64,000 nt of DNA from NCBI GenBank assembly GCA_015227615.1, contig JAALGZ010000029.1:434001-498000 (forward strand), in the 5' to 3' direction. Below the pieces are notes generated by a model. That model had not been told where the DNA came from and made no database searches. It worked only from the letters and a program-made list of their open reading frames with translations. Both the position numbers and the translations under genes were made by a program. The stretch comes from Labyrinthula sp. Ha. Taxonomy: Eukaryota > Sar > Bigyra > Labyrinthulida > Labyrinthulaceae. Of the stretch, positions 38,101-53,100 are shown piece after piece (position 1 is the first letter of the stretch; the number at the start of each line of letters is the position of its first letter).

Positions 38101-41100
38101 TCTGCTGGTGCAGGTATTTTGCCTGGTAGTGTCGAACTTGTATCCGGGGGAAAGGATGACATGAACTCGGGGGGTATTGGAGTTTCTACTGCATCCGCTT
38201 TGGAGGTTTCAGGGAATATCAGAGTTAGTTCTGGAAATGCTCTAACGTCAAGAACGGGTAACGTTACAGTTGAGACTGGATCTAGCCAGCACGGAAAAGT
38301 TGGAAGCTTAAACCTTGCTGTGGGTGAAGGACTGAACGGATCGTCACCCCTGGTTCATATCTGGACAAAGGGGAAACCATTTTCCGAAGCCCAAATTCAT
38401 TTACAGGTGGGAGATTGGAACTCTAATGGTAGTATAGTAACCATATCAGGAGGTGAGAAGTCCGTTCAACTGAGGTCTGGAGTATATAATGGGAACTTTT
38501 CTGGTAAGATTGAAGTTGAAACAAATGGTCAAGTCGCTGAGTCAGGACGTGTCTTGTTAACTACAGGTATGGCGCAGTTGCTTAGTGGCGATATCGGTCT
38601 TTTGTCTGGTAATTCCTCAACAGCAACTGGTAATATTGAAATAAGTACAGGCACTGTAGAAGTTTCTCGTTCAGGATCAGTTCGTGTAACGACAGGAGGG
38701 GGCAACAATGGACGTTCTGGGCACATCACATTAGCAACTGGTGAAGGCAACTCAGGAAACGTTACAATAGCAACAGGAGGAGGAAGAATTCCCGGTAGGC
38801 TGGAACTGCGTACTGGAGAAGCAAGTTGGTCTCGTGCTGGCATAATAGCTATCGAAACCTCCTCCACAGGTTCATCTGCAGCCAATGTGACCATCATAGG
38901 TGGGGAAACACTTGAAACTGAGGTAAGAGGTGGAAGCGTATTCTTGTCCACAGGTAAGTCACCAATAGGTCCACCGGGAATGCTAAGATTAGTCTCAGCT
39001 ACGGGAGCCATCACAGGGAGGGTTGAAGTTTTCACCGGTGATTCAGATGTTGATTGTTCAGGCGAGTTAAGGCTGGGTACTGGAAGGGGCTCAAGAGCTT
39101 CCGGTGGAATTATGATCACGACAGGTGATTTAGCTGAGAACACAGGAAATGTTACTATTAGAACCGGCGCTGGTAACTTCCCAGGTTTCATATTTCTTAC
39201 AACTAGTAACGGATCTTCTAGCTCGGGTAGCATTGTTCTTTCTGTTCCAAGTGAGAACATAGGTCTTAATCAGGCCTCCAGCTTTATTTCTTTATCAACT
39301 GCCGGTTCAAAACATGGGTCTTCAGCAACAATATCAATTATGACAGGGCGTGGTAGAGTTTCAGGGCAGATACTTCTACAGGTTGGAAATGCCACAGAGG
39401 GTACAGTTGGTTACAGTGGTTTTATTGGCGGCAATGGCTTGGAAACCAGTGGAGGTGTACTGAGCTTTCGAAGTGGCGATTCTGTCTTGGACAAGGGAGG
39501 AGATCTGTCAATTTCAGCTGGATCCTCCCTAGCCAACGCTAAGTTTGGAGGTAGCCTTCGTCTAAAAAGCGGTCGTGGAGGTATGGGAGGATCTATAAGC
39601 ATCGAGGTTGGTTTGTCTGCATCTGGAGAAGGTCAAAGTTTGTTACTTAAGGGCGGCGCCAGCGAGGTAAATAAAAATGGGGGCAATGTGCGAATATTGT
39701 CTGGAACTAGTTCGGGAAGCATGAGCGGTAGTATTGCACTAGCCGCAACTTCGGACAGTTGCTCTGGCTTATGTACTGGTTCTATATCTCTCGTGGCGGA
39801 TCAAAGCATCTCAATAGCGTCTCTTCATAGTCCAGTGGAAGATCGTGCCATTGCAATATCTACGCGGTTTGGTTCTCTCTTATTTGGAGGGAAAACTAAT
39901 GATTTACCACCTGCCCTAGTTCTTTCTTCTGTGAATGGAGATGAACAGCCATCGGCTTCATTAGAATTCTACTCGGGTGGGTCAGAAGTTTATTCTGGGA
40001 ATATTTCTCTCGAAACTGGACCAGCCTCTATTCGTTCAGGCAAACTAATCATGCGTTCTGGGACCTCCAGCTCGGGTGAAACTGGCAGCATAAATCTAAG
40101 TACAGCACCTACTACCGGAAAGTCTGGAAGCCTATACTTTCAATCAGGCTCGGGTACTCTGCTATCTGGTGGTATTGAACTCAAAACTGGCCTTGCCGGA
40201 TCACCAGGAGAAATTAAACTGATCTCTGGTGATTTGAGCTTTGGTGGACATATCACACTTACAACTGGACATGTCAACATTAGCTTGAGTAACAGTATGC
40301 TTTTAACTAGTCGCACTGAAGAAGCGTTAGGTTTTGCGTTGAAATCAAAATCGAGAGCAACAAGTCTTGAAATTACGAAAAATGGTACGAGTCTGCTTTC
40401 ATCCTCGATTGGTTCCCCTTTCAAAGTTCTTTTTGTTCGTAATTATATTTAGGTAATGTCCGGAGCCAGCATATCAGTATCTGGTAGAGGAAAACTCGAG
40501 TTTATCGCTGCTGAGAGTCTTGCGCTTGTCTTAGAGAAGACATATTCGAGAACTTATAATGAACTAAAAGTAGTTAATATCACGTATACATCTGATTCAA
40601 GGGTTAAGATGGACATTGAAGAAACGAACATAACATCATTGTATGAGCGTTTAAATCGTTTGCAGTTACGGAGCTATAGGTATACACAAGAATGGCGGAA
40701 GATGCGGCACTTTGGTGCGAACAGAGTCCGTGGTCTAGTTGCGCAGGAAGTGCTTGAAATTTTCCCAGAACATGTATCACGAAGCGCTGCGGATGTTGGC
40801 GCTCATAAAAATTTCTTGCAAATTGATAAACAGGCAATAGTACTAGATTTAATTGGTGGTTTTCAAGTACTATCAAGTTCATTAAGGCTTGGTTTTAAGG
40901 AAGGAATGCTGTCCGTGGTGAGATTAACCTCACCAACGCAATTCCACCGAAGGTCTCCTCAAATTGAGGTCTTATCGGCTAGTTCTAACATAACAACCGG
41001 GTTCATTTCAGTGCGCTCAGGTAGAACCTCCGGAAAGAGTGGAAGTATATACTTTCAGAGTGGGGAGGGTAAAACAAGTGGGGATTTAAGTATTTCTACC

Positions 41101-44100
41101 GGGTTTGGACAAAAATCTGGGGACTTAAGTTTTATTCTGGGAGAATCAGTGGTTCAGCAGAACAATCTGCTCATACTCGCACAGGCAGCGGAAGTTGGGC
41201 ATGCAGGCGGAAACTTATATCTAGCATATTCTAAAGCGTTTTCTCTTGGGATAAAGACGCGATTTCAATCTAAACGCAGAGATGTTGTCAGTGTACAGGC
41301 TGGGTATTTTCGATCTGTAAGCAGAGATGTTCTTTTCATGAATTCTGGGAAGAATACTACAGTCTCTGGCCATTTGGTGCTTCATACCCCTTCAACAAAT
41401 CGGCCAGGTAACATAATGTTTTTCACTGGAAGTGGACCTCATGGGGGTAACATTGTGCTTGACACAGGATATCGTGGGGAAGTTGGAGGAAATCTTCTTC
41501 TCTCAACGAGTTCCAAAAATGGAAACCCGGGAAATGTGTTAATATCTTCACTTTCTAAGTCTAATTCAACTGCTTCAATATCGCTTAAAACTTGGAAAAC
41601 CTTCTTGAAACTTGGATCCACGGTAGAGATTCTGCAAAATGCAGGCCATGGGATGTTGCTAGCATCCAACAGTTCCAATGACGATCATGGTGGGATATCA
41701 ATGGTGACGGTTCGGAGCAAGACGGCAAAACTAATTCGAATAATTTCTGGTAATAGAGTGGTACTCTCCGCTGGGACAACGCACACAGGCAAAGGTTCAA
41801 AGATGATACTCATTGCAGGTAGGGGAACCGACTATAATGGGGGATCTCTTTATGCATTTTCCGGATCTTCTTCAAAGCGCAGTGGTGGTATATCTTTAAG
41901 GACAGCTGATGGACACATTTCTGGGTCCCTGATCTTAGCAAGTGGTATGGGGAGAAAACGTTCCGGGACTATATTTGTTACAACCGGAGAAGCTCCTAGG
42001 CCGGGGTTGGTATCTATTGTTGCCGGGAAATCTTGCTTAAAGTTAGGAAGCAAATTCTTTTCCCTTACGTCCTCTGCCGGTGATGCCGGTGGTGTTCTTT
42101 CTTTCTCCCAGAGAGAAGAGCAGGCTCGATTGTCAATTAGTGTCAACAAGGGAATACTTGAGCTGTCATCGAATGGACAGGCAAGTACATCTCTGGGAGT
42201 TTCACTAAGGCTTAATATAGAGAAAAAACTGTATGGGAGCTTGAATTTTCTGGCTTTAAGTGGCTCAAGGGGTGTAGTCCTATCCTCTGGACAATCTTCC
42301 ATGGTGACAGTGGCAGCAGATTCAAGCTCCCAACGCTTCCCATTGGCAACCTTATTCGAGGATGTCAAAAATGGAGCTAAGGAGTTCTTGGTTTCTATTG
42401 TTGGAACGGAGCATGAAACTACACGGATCACACTGTCCTCAGTTCTAAAATCAGGAACTGGTGTGTTTAGCATACTTGATCGCAATGGAGATGGCGACGC
42501 TCCACGTTTCATGACTGGAGTATCTGGTAGCAAACCAGCGTTTCTGAAACTGTCAGGGAAGAATGGAAATTTGGTTCATTATTCAAGTGGACGGTTTGAA
42601 AAATATTCAAGAAGTTTTGAAACATTTTCTGACTCCGCTTCTCACTGGACTGAAGGATCTTTAATCTCCAGTGCTTCTAGAATGAAGTTTTCTGCTGCTT
42701 CTAGGGTTTCCATTGTATCAGGAGCTTCTTCTGAGAGGACTTTTTCGTTAAGTATTCTTGCGACAAGTAAGGCCCTTTCAAACAGTTCTATTTTGATAAA
42801 GTCGGTTAGTCATAGGTCGGAATCTGGAGATATTGTGCTGCTAACATCAAAGGGAAAGAAAGAGCCTGGTTCAATTCTATTGGCTACTGGTAAAGGAGAT
42901 GAAAACGGATCACCAATTGGAGTACGTACTCACGCTGGAAAACATTCAGGGAAAGTTTTCGTGGCCACAGGGAAAGCGATTGCGCATTCTGGCCTTGTTC
43001 ACGTTGGGACTGGAAAGAGTAGGAATAAAAGCGGTGAAGCTATTTTGCAGTCGGGAAGTGCGGTTCTAAGCGGTGCAGTTATTCTTGTTTCTGGAACTGC
43101 TAGTGATATTTCGGGGAAGTTAATCTTTGAGTCTGGTAAGTCTGAGAATCAGAGTGGTGAGTTAAGAATTTCCTCTGGCTTCTCTAAGAGGCTAGGTGGA
43201 AAGATATCTGTGATTACTGGAACTGGTACTGAATCTGGCTCGTTGGATATTGGAACTTCGCATGGCATCCACATGAGCGGCCAAGTAAGCATAAGAACTG
43301 GTGCCGCCTCAAGCTCAGCTGGAAATTTACACATTGCTGGGGGCAAGGCCATGCATCACCCCAGCAATGTCACATTGGAAAGCGGCTCCAGTATGTTTTC
43401 GACTGGTGGTAATCTTGTTTTAAAATCTGGTCGTGGAAGAGAGGGAGGACAGATTCTATTTGAGATGGCTTCGGGCTCGCAACCTGGTGATATAGTTATG
43501 ATCTCTAGTAGGCACGACAAAAGCGCTACCGGATCGCTCTTCGTTAACCCTGGGTTATTAATCCCAAATTTCTCTGGTGGCATTAATCTGTACACATTGA
43601 ATGCTTCCAATAGGAGTGGGGACATAGCTCTAATAACTGGTGATGCGGATAGTAAGAGTGGAAAAATAATATTAAAGTCCTCAGGTTCGTACAGTCCATT
43701 CGGGATAGAAATAGGAAGAGCAACTGGAGAAGAATATGCTCTGGTAGCTAATTTCGAGGTAATCAATCTAACTGGAACCATTATAGGCTCAAGCCGCAAT
43801 ATAAAATGGGGTTTTGGTAGTACTGATGATAAGCCCAGCTACATAAATGTGAGAGATGGCTTCAACTTAAATGTTTCGAAAAGCTTTAAAGTAACTACAC
43901 AAGGAATAGAATTTTGGAGCTTAACAGAACGTGTGTTTAATATCGCCAATGGGTCTATGGATACCGCATGGCCCATATACTCTAAGAATCTTTTTATTGA
44001 AAGAACCGAGTTGTCGGATATATGTCCCAGATGTGCGTACAAGGAAATTACTGGAAAAGGTAGGAACGGCAACGTGAAGTTGTATGAGCGGTTTAAAGGA

Positions 44101-47100
44101 GCTGGTTATGAAAATATTAGGGCCTCTTTAATAACTTTGGCACTAGCCAAGAAGCATTTATCTGGAGGATTCTATTTTTCAGAGAAGGGATCAACCGTCG
44201 TGTCGAACCTTCCTGAGAGGCTAAATGTTTCTAGGATATTTGTTCTAGCTCAAAGTCATAACAAATCCAATTCTAGGTCTTTGCATTTTGCGGCTGAAGG
44301 GCCTGAAACCGGGACTATCGATATCGTCTCATCAAGTGCATTTTCAGGCGCATCTTTGGTAAGAATAAATGGTACATATATACATATCTCGGGAAGTGGG
44401 TCAAACCTCATAGCAGGGATAATAGCAAGAACCAGCGAAAGAGAAGGTAAGAGTGGAAATATTATTATTTCCAGTGGTAGATCTCAGAATTTAGAGTCTG
44501 GAGACATTCTGATAACAAGTGGCATGGGATATAGAAAATCCGGAAATATAGTTATCAAAGTGGGTCATGTCGAGGCAGCTGAGCGAGGAGGAGGGGTGAA
44601 CATAATTGGAGGAAGTGTTTTTAGTCCTGGCAAAGGTGGTGACATTGTGATCTCTCCTGGGGAATCTTTTCAAGACAAGGGATCTGGAAACATTTGGATT
44701 GGGAATTCACAAATAGCTAGAAAAGGCGGAAACATCTCCTTGTTCTCATATGGATTATCTAATTCTGGCGATTTATTGTTACAGAGTGGAGCTGCCTCCA
44801 AGCAATCGGGGAATATTGTTTTAAAAGTTGGCACCAGTCTGCAAAGTGGACTAATTTCACTGGATTCAGGACCATCCTCCTTCAAATTAACAAAAAACTC
44901 CTTTAGTGCAAGAGTATCTTCCAAATTCTTAGGCTCTGCGGGGTTGCACTCTCTTCTCAAAATAGGGCAATATGCTTTTCTCGAGAGCTCTTTAAATGTA
45001 ACAAAATTAGACATCAGGTTAGGAGTGAACAAGAAAAAAATGCAGTCAAATTTATTGCTACTAGCTGGTTCAGGAGACAAAATGTCCAAGATCTCTTTGT
45101 CACCGTCTTTGAGTCTTGTTTCATCGAAAGAACTGGAATTGAATAGCTCTGAAGTATTGATTAGAACTGCTGGCGGAGGCCTTTCTTTTCATTCCGAAGA
45201 GGGTGGTACCTCAAGTGGCATATTCTTGTATTCTGGAGCTAATCAAAGTTCGAAAACAAGTACAATAATAATTCAATCTGGGCATAGTAGCAAAGGAGTT
45301 ATATTGAACAGAGAAATGGTTGGGAAAACTGGATCCTTGGGTGGAGTTGTTGTTGAGACTGCGGAGGAAATTGCATCAGGTAACCTTTTGTTTAGGTCCG
45401 GACCAGGTCTGGCAATATCTGGTGAAATATCCTTGCGGACAGGTAGTTCCAACAAGGTTGGTGACCTTTCCTTAAAGACAGGTCGGTCTGGCTCTTATGG
45501 AGGCAGTGTTTTAGTGGCAACTGCAGAAGCAGGAGAACTTAGTGGAAAAGTCGTGATTTTTACTGGAATAAGTAGTCATATTAGCGGAAAAATACTGTGG
45601 TCAACTGGAAAGGCAAGACATTCTGGAAACTTTCTCGTTGCTTCTGGAAATAGTGCAACTAGATCTGGAATTTTGAGATTGGTCACTGGCAGAGGCGGTG
45701 AGATAAGTGGAAAACTAGACCTAGTAACTGGCACTTCAGCATACAGTGGTAATGTTGTGATCCAAACCGGTGCAGCTAAGAGAATATCAGGGCACTTTGT
45801 TCTGAAGAGTGGTGACTCCGAGGTAAGAGCTGGTGATGTGAGAATTTCTTCCGGAGCTTCTGAACAAGGCGGAAACATTCTAATTAGATCTAGAGGAAAG
45901 CAATTAGTTGGAAATATTTTGTTGCTCGCTGAAGGAATTGACAATAGGGAAGAGTCCAATTCAGAGGTTCTAATTCAGTCCCAAAGAAAGTTTTATGCAA
46001 AGTCTGCTAATGTTGTACTTACCAGTAGGGGTTCAGTGAACCACAGTAAAGAGTCTTTATCTCGAGAAATTCCATTAGGCAGTGAAGGGAACATGCACTT
46101 AATAGCGGAAAGTAGTCTTCAGCAGACGAGTCAAAACATGAGGTTTAGGTTCTTGACAGGAATTACGATGTCAAGTCAGAAAGAGGTGGATAAATCTAAA
46201 ATTATTCTGAATTCTGGAGAGGCAGGACTTGTTACTATTGCTACACCTACATTCGTCGTTAAATCATCACTTTCCGGGTTGTTTAGTCTGGGTTTGGGAA
46301 ACGTTTCGTCATTGTCTTTTAGTAAGGGCTCAGGTATTATCAGGTCAAAGAAAATTCTGATCAAAGCAAATGAATCTACGTATCTAGAAGTTAAGAACCA
46401 CCTTAATTTAAACAATGATGGGGCGTATTTAAGCTTGACAAATAAGAGGTTAGCAGCAAATGTGCCCTTGATTATTTCGGATATTCGGTTGAAGTCCTTG
46501 GGTACAGATGCTATGACTCAGGATGAAGTTGCGGTACTTCGTCTCAGAACCCTGCCATTACAAGATTTATCGAGTTACTCTCAGTCCCAGATCCTTCACA
46601 CATTGGCTGCAGCCAGCCATTCCATTCTTACAAAACTTTTTACTGAGAAACGAGAAGAGATTGCAATAGTGAGTTCCACCGTTCAAATAGGTAGCCAGGG
46701 GAAAAAAACTGCTTCTAGGATTTCTTTGCATCTTGGCAACGAGCACAAGAAGAGTGGTCTGTTCATTATGAATGGACACGAAGGTCAAATGAATGGTACC
46801 TTGGTATTGCTCAGAGCAATTTCACAGTCTACTCTACACAATGCGTTAGGTATACTGGCCGTTACCCAATCCTACAGTTTGAATCCATCTGGTGCTATTA
46901 AGCTCGTAACTGGTGAGTCCAGCAAGAGTGGCCCCATTTTGCTCATAACAGGAGGCGGGGAGCACGTTGGGGGAATTGTACTTTCCTCATCTGCAGGGCA
47001 GCGTGGAGGTGAAGTCACTTTGAGTACAAATAGTGACGATGGGGCACATATTACGTTGCATAGCGGGAAAAGGTCTACAGCACGAGCGAAGCCAAACCAT

Positions 47101-50100
47101 GTTTTTATTCTTTCAGGCTCCGGTAAGGAGGATTTTGACTCAGGATCTATCTTTCTTGCTTCATTGAATGGGAACAGAGGTGGAAATATCATTCTATCTG
47201 CAGGAAGTGGTGTGCATAGCAGCGGAAGCATTAGAATCTCCTCTGGAGAAGGTTCACATACTTCTGGCTCAATATTGATGTCATCTGCTGGGTCGATTGT
47301 AGTAGAAGCTCGACATGATCGAAACAGCAACGTATTAAGCGCCATTAAACTGGATACTAGAGATTTCAAACTTATATCAAGAAAAACAGATGTCTTTTCA
47401 AACACGAAGGAAGTCAGAGTGTTAGATGGTTTGAAGTTCTTGAGCCATGACTCTAGAATATTAGAATATCTTCGTAATTCTACAAGCGACACGGAGACAT
47501 TGATCCTAGGTTTGCAACAAGTTAAACTAGTATTCAGAAAATCTATGACCTCACAGTCTATAGCTTTGTCTGCTCACTCAGCTTTCCTCAAGAATAAATA
47601 CTTAAGGGGCAATTCCTCTCAACTAATATTTTATTCTGATCAGGCAAAACTGTTCACTAGAAATAGCACCAATATATATGATGAGCATGTAATCTCGTTG
47701 CTAGCTAACCGGTCTGTGCAACTTGCCAGTGGTTCAATACAGCTTGTGTCAGCAGAGGCGATCAGCAGCAGTGGTGATATTCGCTTGGAAACAGGCACAT
47801 CGTACGGCAAAATTTCTGGGGCAATAACTTTAAGTACCGGTTCTGCGAAAACTCCTGGAAGTATATCCTTCAAGCGTGGATCATCTGTCCTGCTTAGTTT
47901 ATCTGAAAAAAAAATTATATTTTCAGTAGATGGATTTCCTAGGTCTATATCGGATGAGATCAAGTCGTTGACAAGAAATGAGATAATTCTAAGCAACATT
48001 GAAGGAAGAACTGAAGTATTATCGCGCTCGTTGCACATGGAGTCGCGCAATGCAACTTTAGCTTCTCCAGGGGGATTTTTGCGTGTAACCTCCTTCTCCA
48101 TGGAGCATAAGGTAACAGGAAAAGAAGGAAGTTTTTATTTTTCTACAGTCACATCAAAGAGACCGAAATCCAGGTTTAGTGTTGTTATTGGCGAGGGCAT
48201 GGATGGAGGCGCTGTGAGTTTTCTCTCCCTAGGAAAGGGTAGAGGAGGTGATATTTCCCTAGTAAGTAAAAATGGTGGAAGAGTCACAATGGAGAGCTCA
48301 TCTCTGGAAAGAAAGTCTGTGCTAAATCTATCCGAATCGAGTTTAAGATTGTTTATTCCAACAACTGTTGAACTAAGTTTGGGTACAAAATCCGAAGTGA
48401 AAGTTCTAAAGGTGCATCATGGCCAAGAAGAAACTATTCTTGAGCTTACAAATGGGATGAATAGCAAATTATTATTTTCCGGAGATGGAATTGTGAATCT
48501 TCGTGGAAAAAAGGAAATGTTTATTAACGCAGGCAATAAGCTTATCTTTGCCACGGAACAAGGGGATTCAATTCTTAGAATAGTATACCCTGATTCAGGT
48601 AACAGCAGTGCATATATTGGAAGCAGTCGAGAGAATCATGCCGAAGGGTTATACATTGGGAATAGCATAGTGAAACTATCTGCACAAAGAGTTCAACTGT
48701 CTTCGGTGACTGCCACAATGTTCTTAGGTAAAAGTCTAACAGCACTACACGGGGAGAAAAACCTTTACTTATCATCAAGTAGCAGCATGGTAGATTCGAC
48801 CACGCTACTGGGGTGCGGAATTTCAAGGGCTTCTGGCTCTTGTGAGGTTATAATTGCGACTTCAATGACCGAAAGTGCCTCTGGAAAGATACAGGTAGGC
48901 ACTGGTTTTGGGATGAAGAGGAGTGGAACTCTTTGGGCCCAAACTGGTTCTAGTGGTGTCGAGTCTGGTATTGTTGGAGTCTCCAGTGGAGTAGCACCGC
49001 GTAGTGGTGATGTTAACATTTTATCAGGTACTGGGTCGAACACATCCGGTGGAGTTTTAATTTCAACTGGCCGTGGCAACACGCCTGGACCCATTCATAT
49101 ATTCACTGGACCAGGTAAAGATGCTGGGACAATATCTATTGGTTACTCGGTTAACATAGCTGAAACAACTATAATGCTGGGTAAATACCACAAACCTGTT
49201 GTTCTTCTCGATGGACGTAATTCTGGGTTGAGTTTCATGACCGGCACTGGGACCACGAGATTAGGCTCTGGTACGCTTTTTCTTGGCACACATCAAGGTA
49301 AGTTCTCAGGGAAGTTAGTGCTGCAATCTGGGAGCGGAGAAAAATCTGGTTTTGTTGCGTTTCTAAGCGGGTCCTCGCACATAAGAAGTGGTGTACTGAG
49401 GTTGATCAGTGGGCCTTCCCCTCGCTTTTCTGGCTCGGTACATATAGAAACAGGTATTTCCGATCATGTTTCTGGGGATATAAGTCTTTTCTCTGGTGAA
49501 GCTGGCAATAGTGGCAACATAGAATTAAGTACTGGTAGTGGGCATACACGTCATGGCGACATATTTTTGTCTACAAGATCTAAGGCTCCTTCTGATGGAC
49601 GCGTTCTCATATCAGCGTTTTCTAGAAATAGCCAAGGAGTTCCAGCAATAGTGTTGGCTGGCTGGTCCCAAAATGAAGAAAAGGAACTAGACTCTCTCCT
49701 TCGGATTGGTGGGGTTGGTTCGAGCTCCGGTGTTGCCACAACCGGCGATGAAATTTTGTTCAGAAGTCCCAATGGCTGTCTAAGGCTCGGCCAATCTTTT
49801 AGCTTGACACTAAAATCTAATAATCGTAATAATACTGGACTAATACTCAGAACATCACCTCGAGCAGGAGTTAGATCTAATATTCGTATCCACGCGCAAA
49901 GAGAAGGGAAGTTGTTCTTAGGTGCCGCACAAGGAATAGACATTTCCGCTGGAAGAGAAAATTCGCCTGGAAATAGATCTCTGTATATCTCTCGAAATGG
50001 AGTTGGATCGGGTGGTATCGTGTCCTCGATCAAAGCAGTAGACAATTTAGAGGCTGAAGACTTATCATTTACTGCGCTTGTTCAGGCAGGGTCTAGAATT

Positions 50101-53100
50101 GGAGGACTTAGCATTCAGAGCTCTAGAAAGACAGAAAAAGTTGCCCTTGTTGGGAAAGGCCACAGATTATACATGTCTGCAAGAGAAATGTTTTACATAG
50201 GGTCTGTTTCATCAGGGCAAATGTTTTCCAAAATGAGTGCAATGAATGACCATCTTACAATTTCTGCAAGGTCGAGTGATGCTTCACGAGATTCTGTACT
50301 TTCATTAGTAGGAAATAGGCTAAATGTGCTGGGACGTTCTGCAGATCGTGATGCTAGAATTCTTATTTCATCCCAGAGTATAAGTAATCATCATGGAAGC
50401 ACCATAAGGCTTATTGCGGGGAGAAACCAACGTGCGAGGGCATCAGTTATCGTTTCGGAGTTTGGGAACGGGGGTGCAAGAATGGTATTGTTGAGTAGAG
50501 CCAAACCTTCTCGTATATCTTCTGTTTATATAAGAAGTACGGGAGAAGGTGCGGAAGGACACAGTTTGTTGGTGTTGAATTCAGAGAACTATGTTGCGGA
50601 TGTTAAAATCTCTTCTGTTTCAAACGTTACTAATTCGAGTATTATGTTAAGAGCTGAAAGCAAACTAGTTCACTCTTTTGTAAATATTGGCTCTAATAAT
50701 ATTGAAGTGACGGCACGGGGAGACAAAGAAGGATTTATTAAGCTTACTGGTGATTTTACAAGGGAGTCTTACCTCTACATCAGTCGAAACAATGTAGAGA
50801 TTTCTAGTCAAGGAGGCGTCCGTATTGCTGGCACTTTTTTGCAGATAGAAACGATTATGGACCCAGGGTTTCCTTCTACCGGGGAGCTGAAAATAACCAC
50901 GGGCAGTGCCACTACAGGCTCTGGCAGTTTGAATTTGTATACAGGGGTGTCGCAGTCAGGTTGCACTGGTAATATAACACTGAAAAGTGGTCAACGTAAG
51001 GGCTCTAAAAATTCAGGGATAGTCAGCATCTCCTCAGGCGATGTAAAGAGGCGTTCAGGTGCTGTACATATATCGAGCGGCTTGGCTTCTGATACGGGAA
51101 ATATATTTATGTTTGTGCCTAGAGGTGCTCGCCGGAGCGGTACAATAAAGCTAGAAGTGGCTTCCAACCCCGGAAACCGGGGTATCCAGCTTAGCAGCAC
51201 ACATGGTAGCTCCATTGTGCTTGATGCTCGTATAATAGGTAAAGTTGATATCAGAGCAGGTAACACTTCTTTAATTGGCACTAGCTTAGCCGTAAAAAAG
51301 AAAAACTTGGCTCTCATGGCTGAAGTTAGCTTCCTGACTGGAATGGAAGAAAGTCGTATTGAGAGCCGAGGGGTTCTAGAAGTGGTAAATAATGGGTTAA
51401 GTAGTCATCTGAAGCGACTTTCAGTACGAACCGAGAGTGTAAATACTATGGCTGCGCTAAACTTTGGACATGGCCCTGCTGCTGGTAGCTTGGCAGTGTT
51501 GGAAGCAATGACAGGAGATAAGACAATGGCCAGAGTAGTAATTTTATCACGAGGAGCACCAAAGGATAACTTTGGGGAAGTAGGTATATTTGTTGTGACC
51601 AATGGCACTAATGGAAACGGAAGAAGTGGGAGTATTAGGATCTCTACGTCGAGTGGTGCCGCTTCCGGTTGGATTTCACTAAGTACAGGAGTGAGTAGAG
51701 ACGAAACGTCTGGAAGACTGAGTTTATCTACAGGCTTGGCAGCCATGCGAACTGGAGGAATTGACATATTATCTGGGTATTCTAAAATTGGTGAGACAGG
51801 CTCGATATTGATTGCAACCGGGAGAATTGCTTACAATATTTCTCCTGGCGATATTCAAATTAAGAGCGCGAACTCAGCTAGTGCATTGAAGCACGGAAGT
51901 GCACTGATGCTTCAATCTGGAGCTTCTCCGTTGAAAGGGGGGCTGCTAAGATTCTCCACAGGAACTGGAAGGGTTTCTGGAGATGTTTTTCTAAATAGCG
52001 CTGTAGCTAGGAACAGCGGTGCTTTCTCTCTTAGAACAGGTAACGCCTCTTCGACATCTGGAGAAGTGGTACTTAGGAGTGGTAAATCTCACCGGAGCGG
52101 ATCTATTGTGCTTCAAACTGGAGAAGGGTTATATCAGTCTGGTTCACTTTTTCTCTCCCCAGGAAAATCCAAGAATAGTGGAAGCATTGTACTTGGTTTG
52201 GGGGCCAGTGCTTTTACCGGTTCAGTAATCTTGTTAGAAACAAACCCAAATTCCTCCTTGCAGATGGTTTCTGTGGTGTTGAATGGTCGTGCTTCACTAT
52301 TTAGAGTACTTGGAGCCAATGGTTCTAAGGCCCTTGAAATAGATAGCTTTGGAAACTCTCAATACTATTCCGGTGCGAGAGCTAATATTACCGTACGAAC
52401 TAGAGGCAGAATCATTGAAATTCTGGAGACGAATTCTTCCGAAAAGGTTCTACAATGGAAAACTGCGACAGCTACGAGGGTGTTAGCAAGGTTTCAACAT
52501 AATAGAACTATATTCCATCGAGAACTGCAAGTTCCAGTAATTTCTTATGCTTCTGATATGAGAATTAAGCGCGACATTGAGAAGAGTGACCTCATGGTTG
52601 TATATGAGAAAGTAAGGGCTTTGGAACTATATGATTATGGTTATTCTGAGGCATGGCGAAGGACAAGAGGCTTAGTGGATGATTATCGTGTCAGAGGACT
52701 ACTTGCGCAACAAGTAAATGAAACCTCGCCTGAGCACATAACTGAAATAGCAAATTTTCCTGTAGGAGATGAGTTCAACATTACAAATTTTCTTGAGGTT
52801 AATAAGCAAGCCATATCCTTGGATGTTTTGGGAGCATTTAATTTCTTATCTAAGTTTATATCCATAAAAAGGAATCCTATTACTAAGAGTCTTGGAGTAG
52901 TTGTTTCCACAAACAATAGCTGGTCTAATTCTAGGGCGGGGGGTAGTGGTGATGTAGTGTTTTGGACAGGCGTATCAAAACTAGGATTTGCGTCTGGTAG
53001 TATTCTACTTAAAACAGGCTCGGCTGACTTCAGCGGAGACATAGTGATTGAAACTGGCACTGCTCTTAGTAAACCAGGAAATATAAGTATACTATCTGGA

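Noticed and set aside
47300-47990. Further S74-like motifs (LSHDSRILEYL near 47,450 and ISDEIKSL near 47,950)
   Set aside because: They keep only two or three of the signature residues and lack the rest of the domain, so chance similarity is likely.
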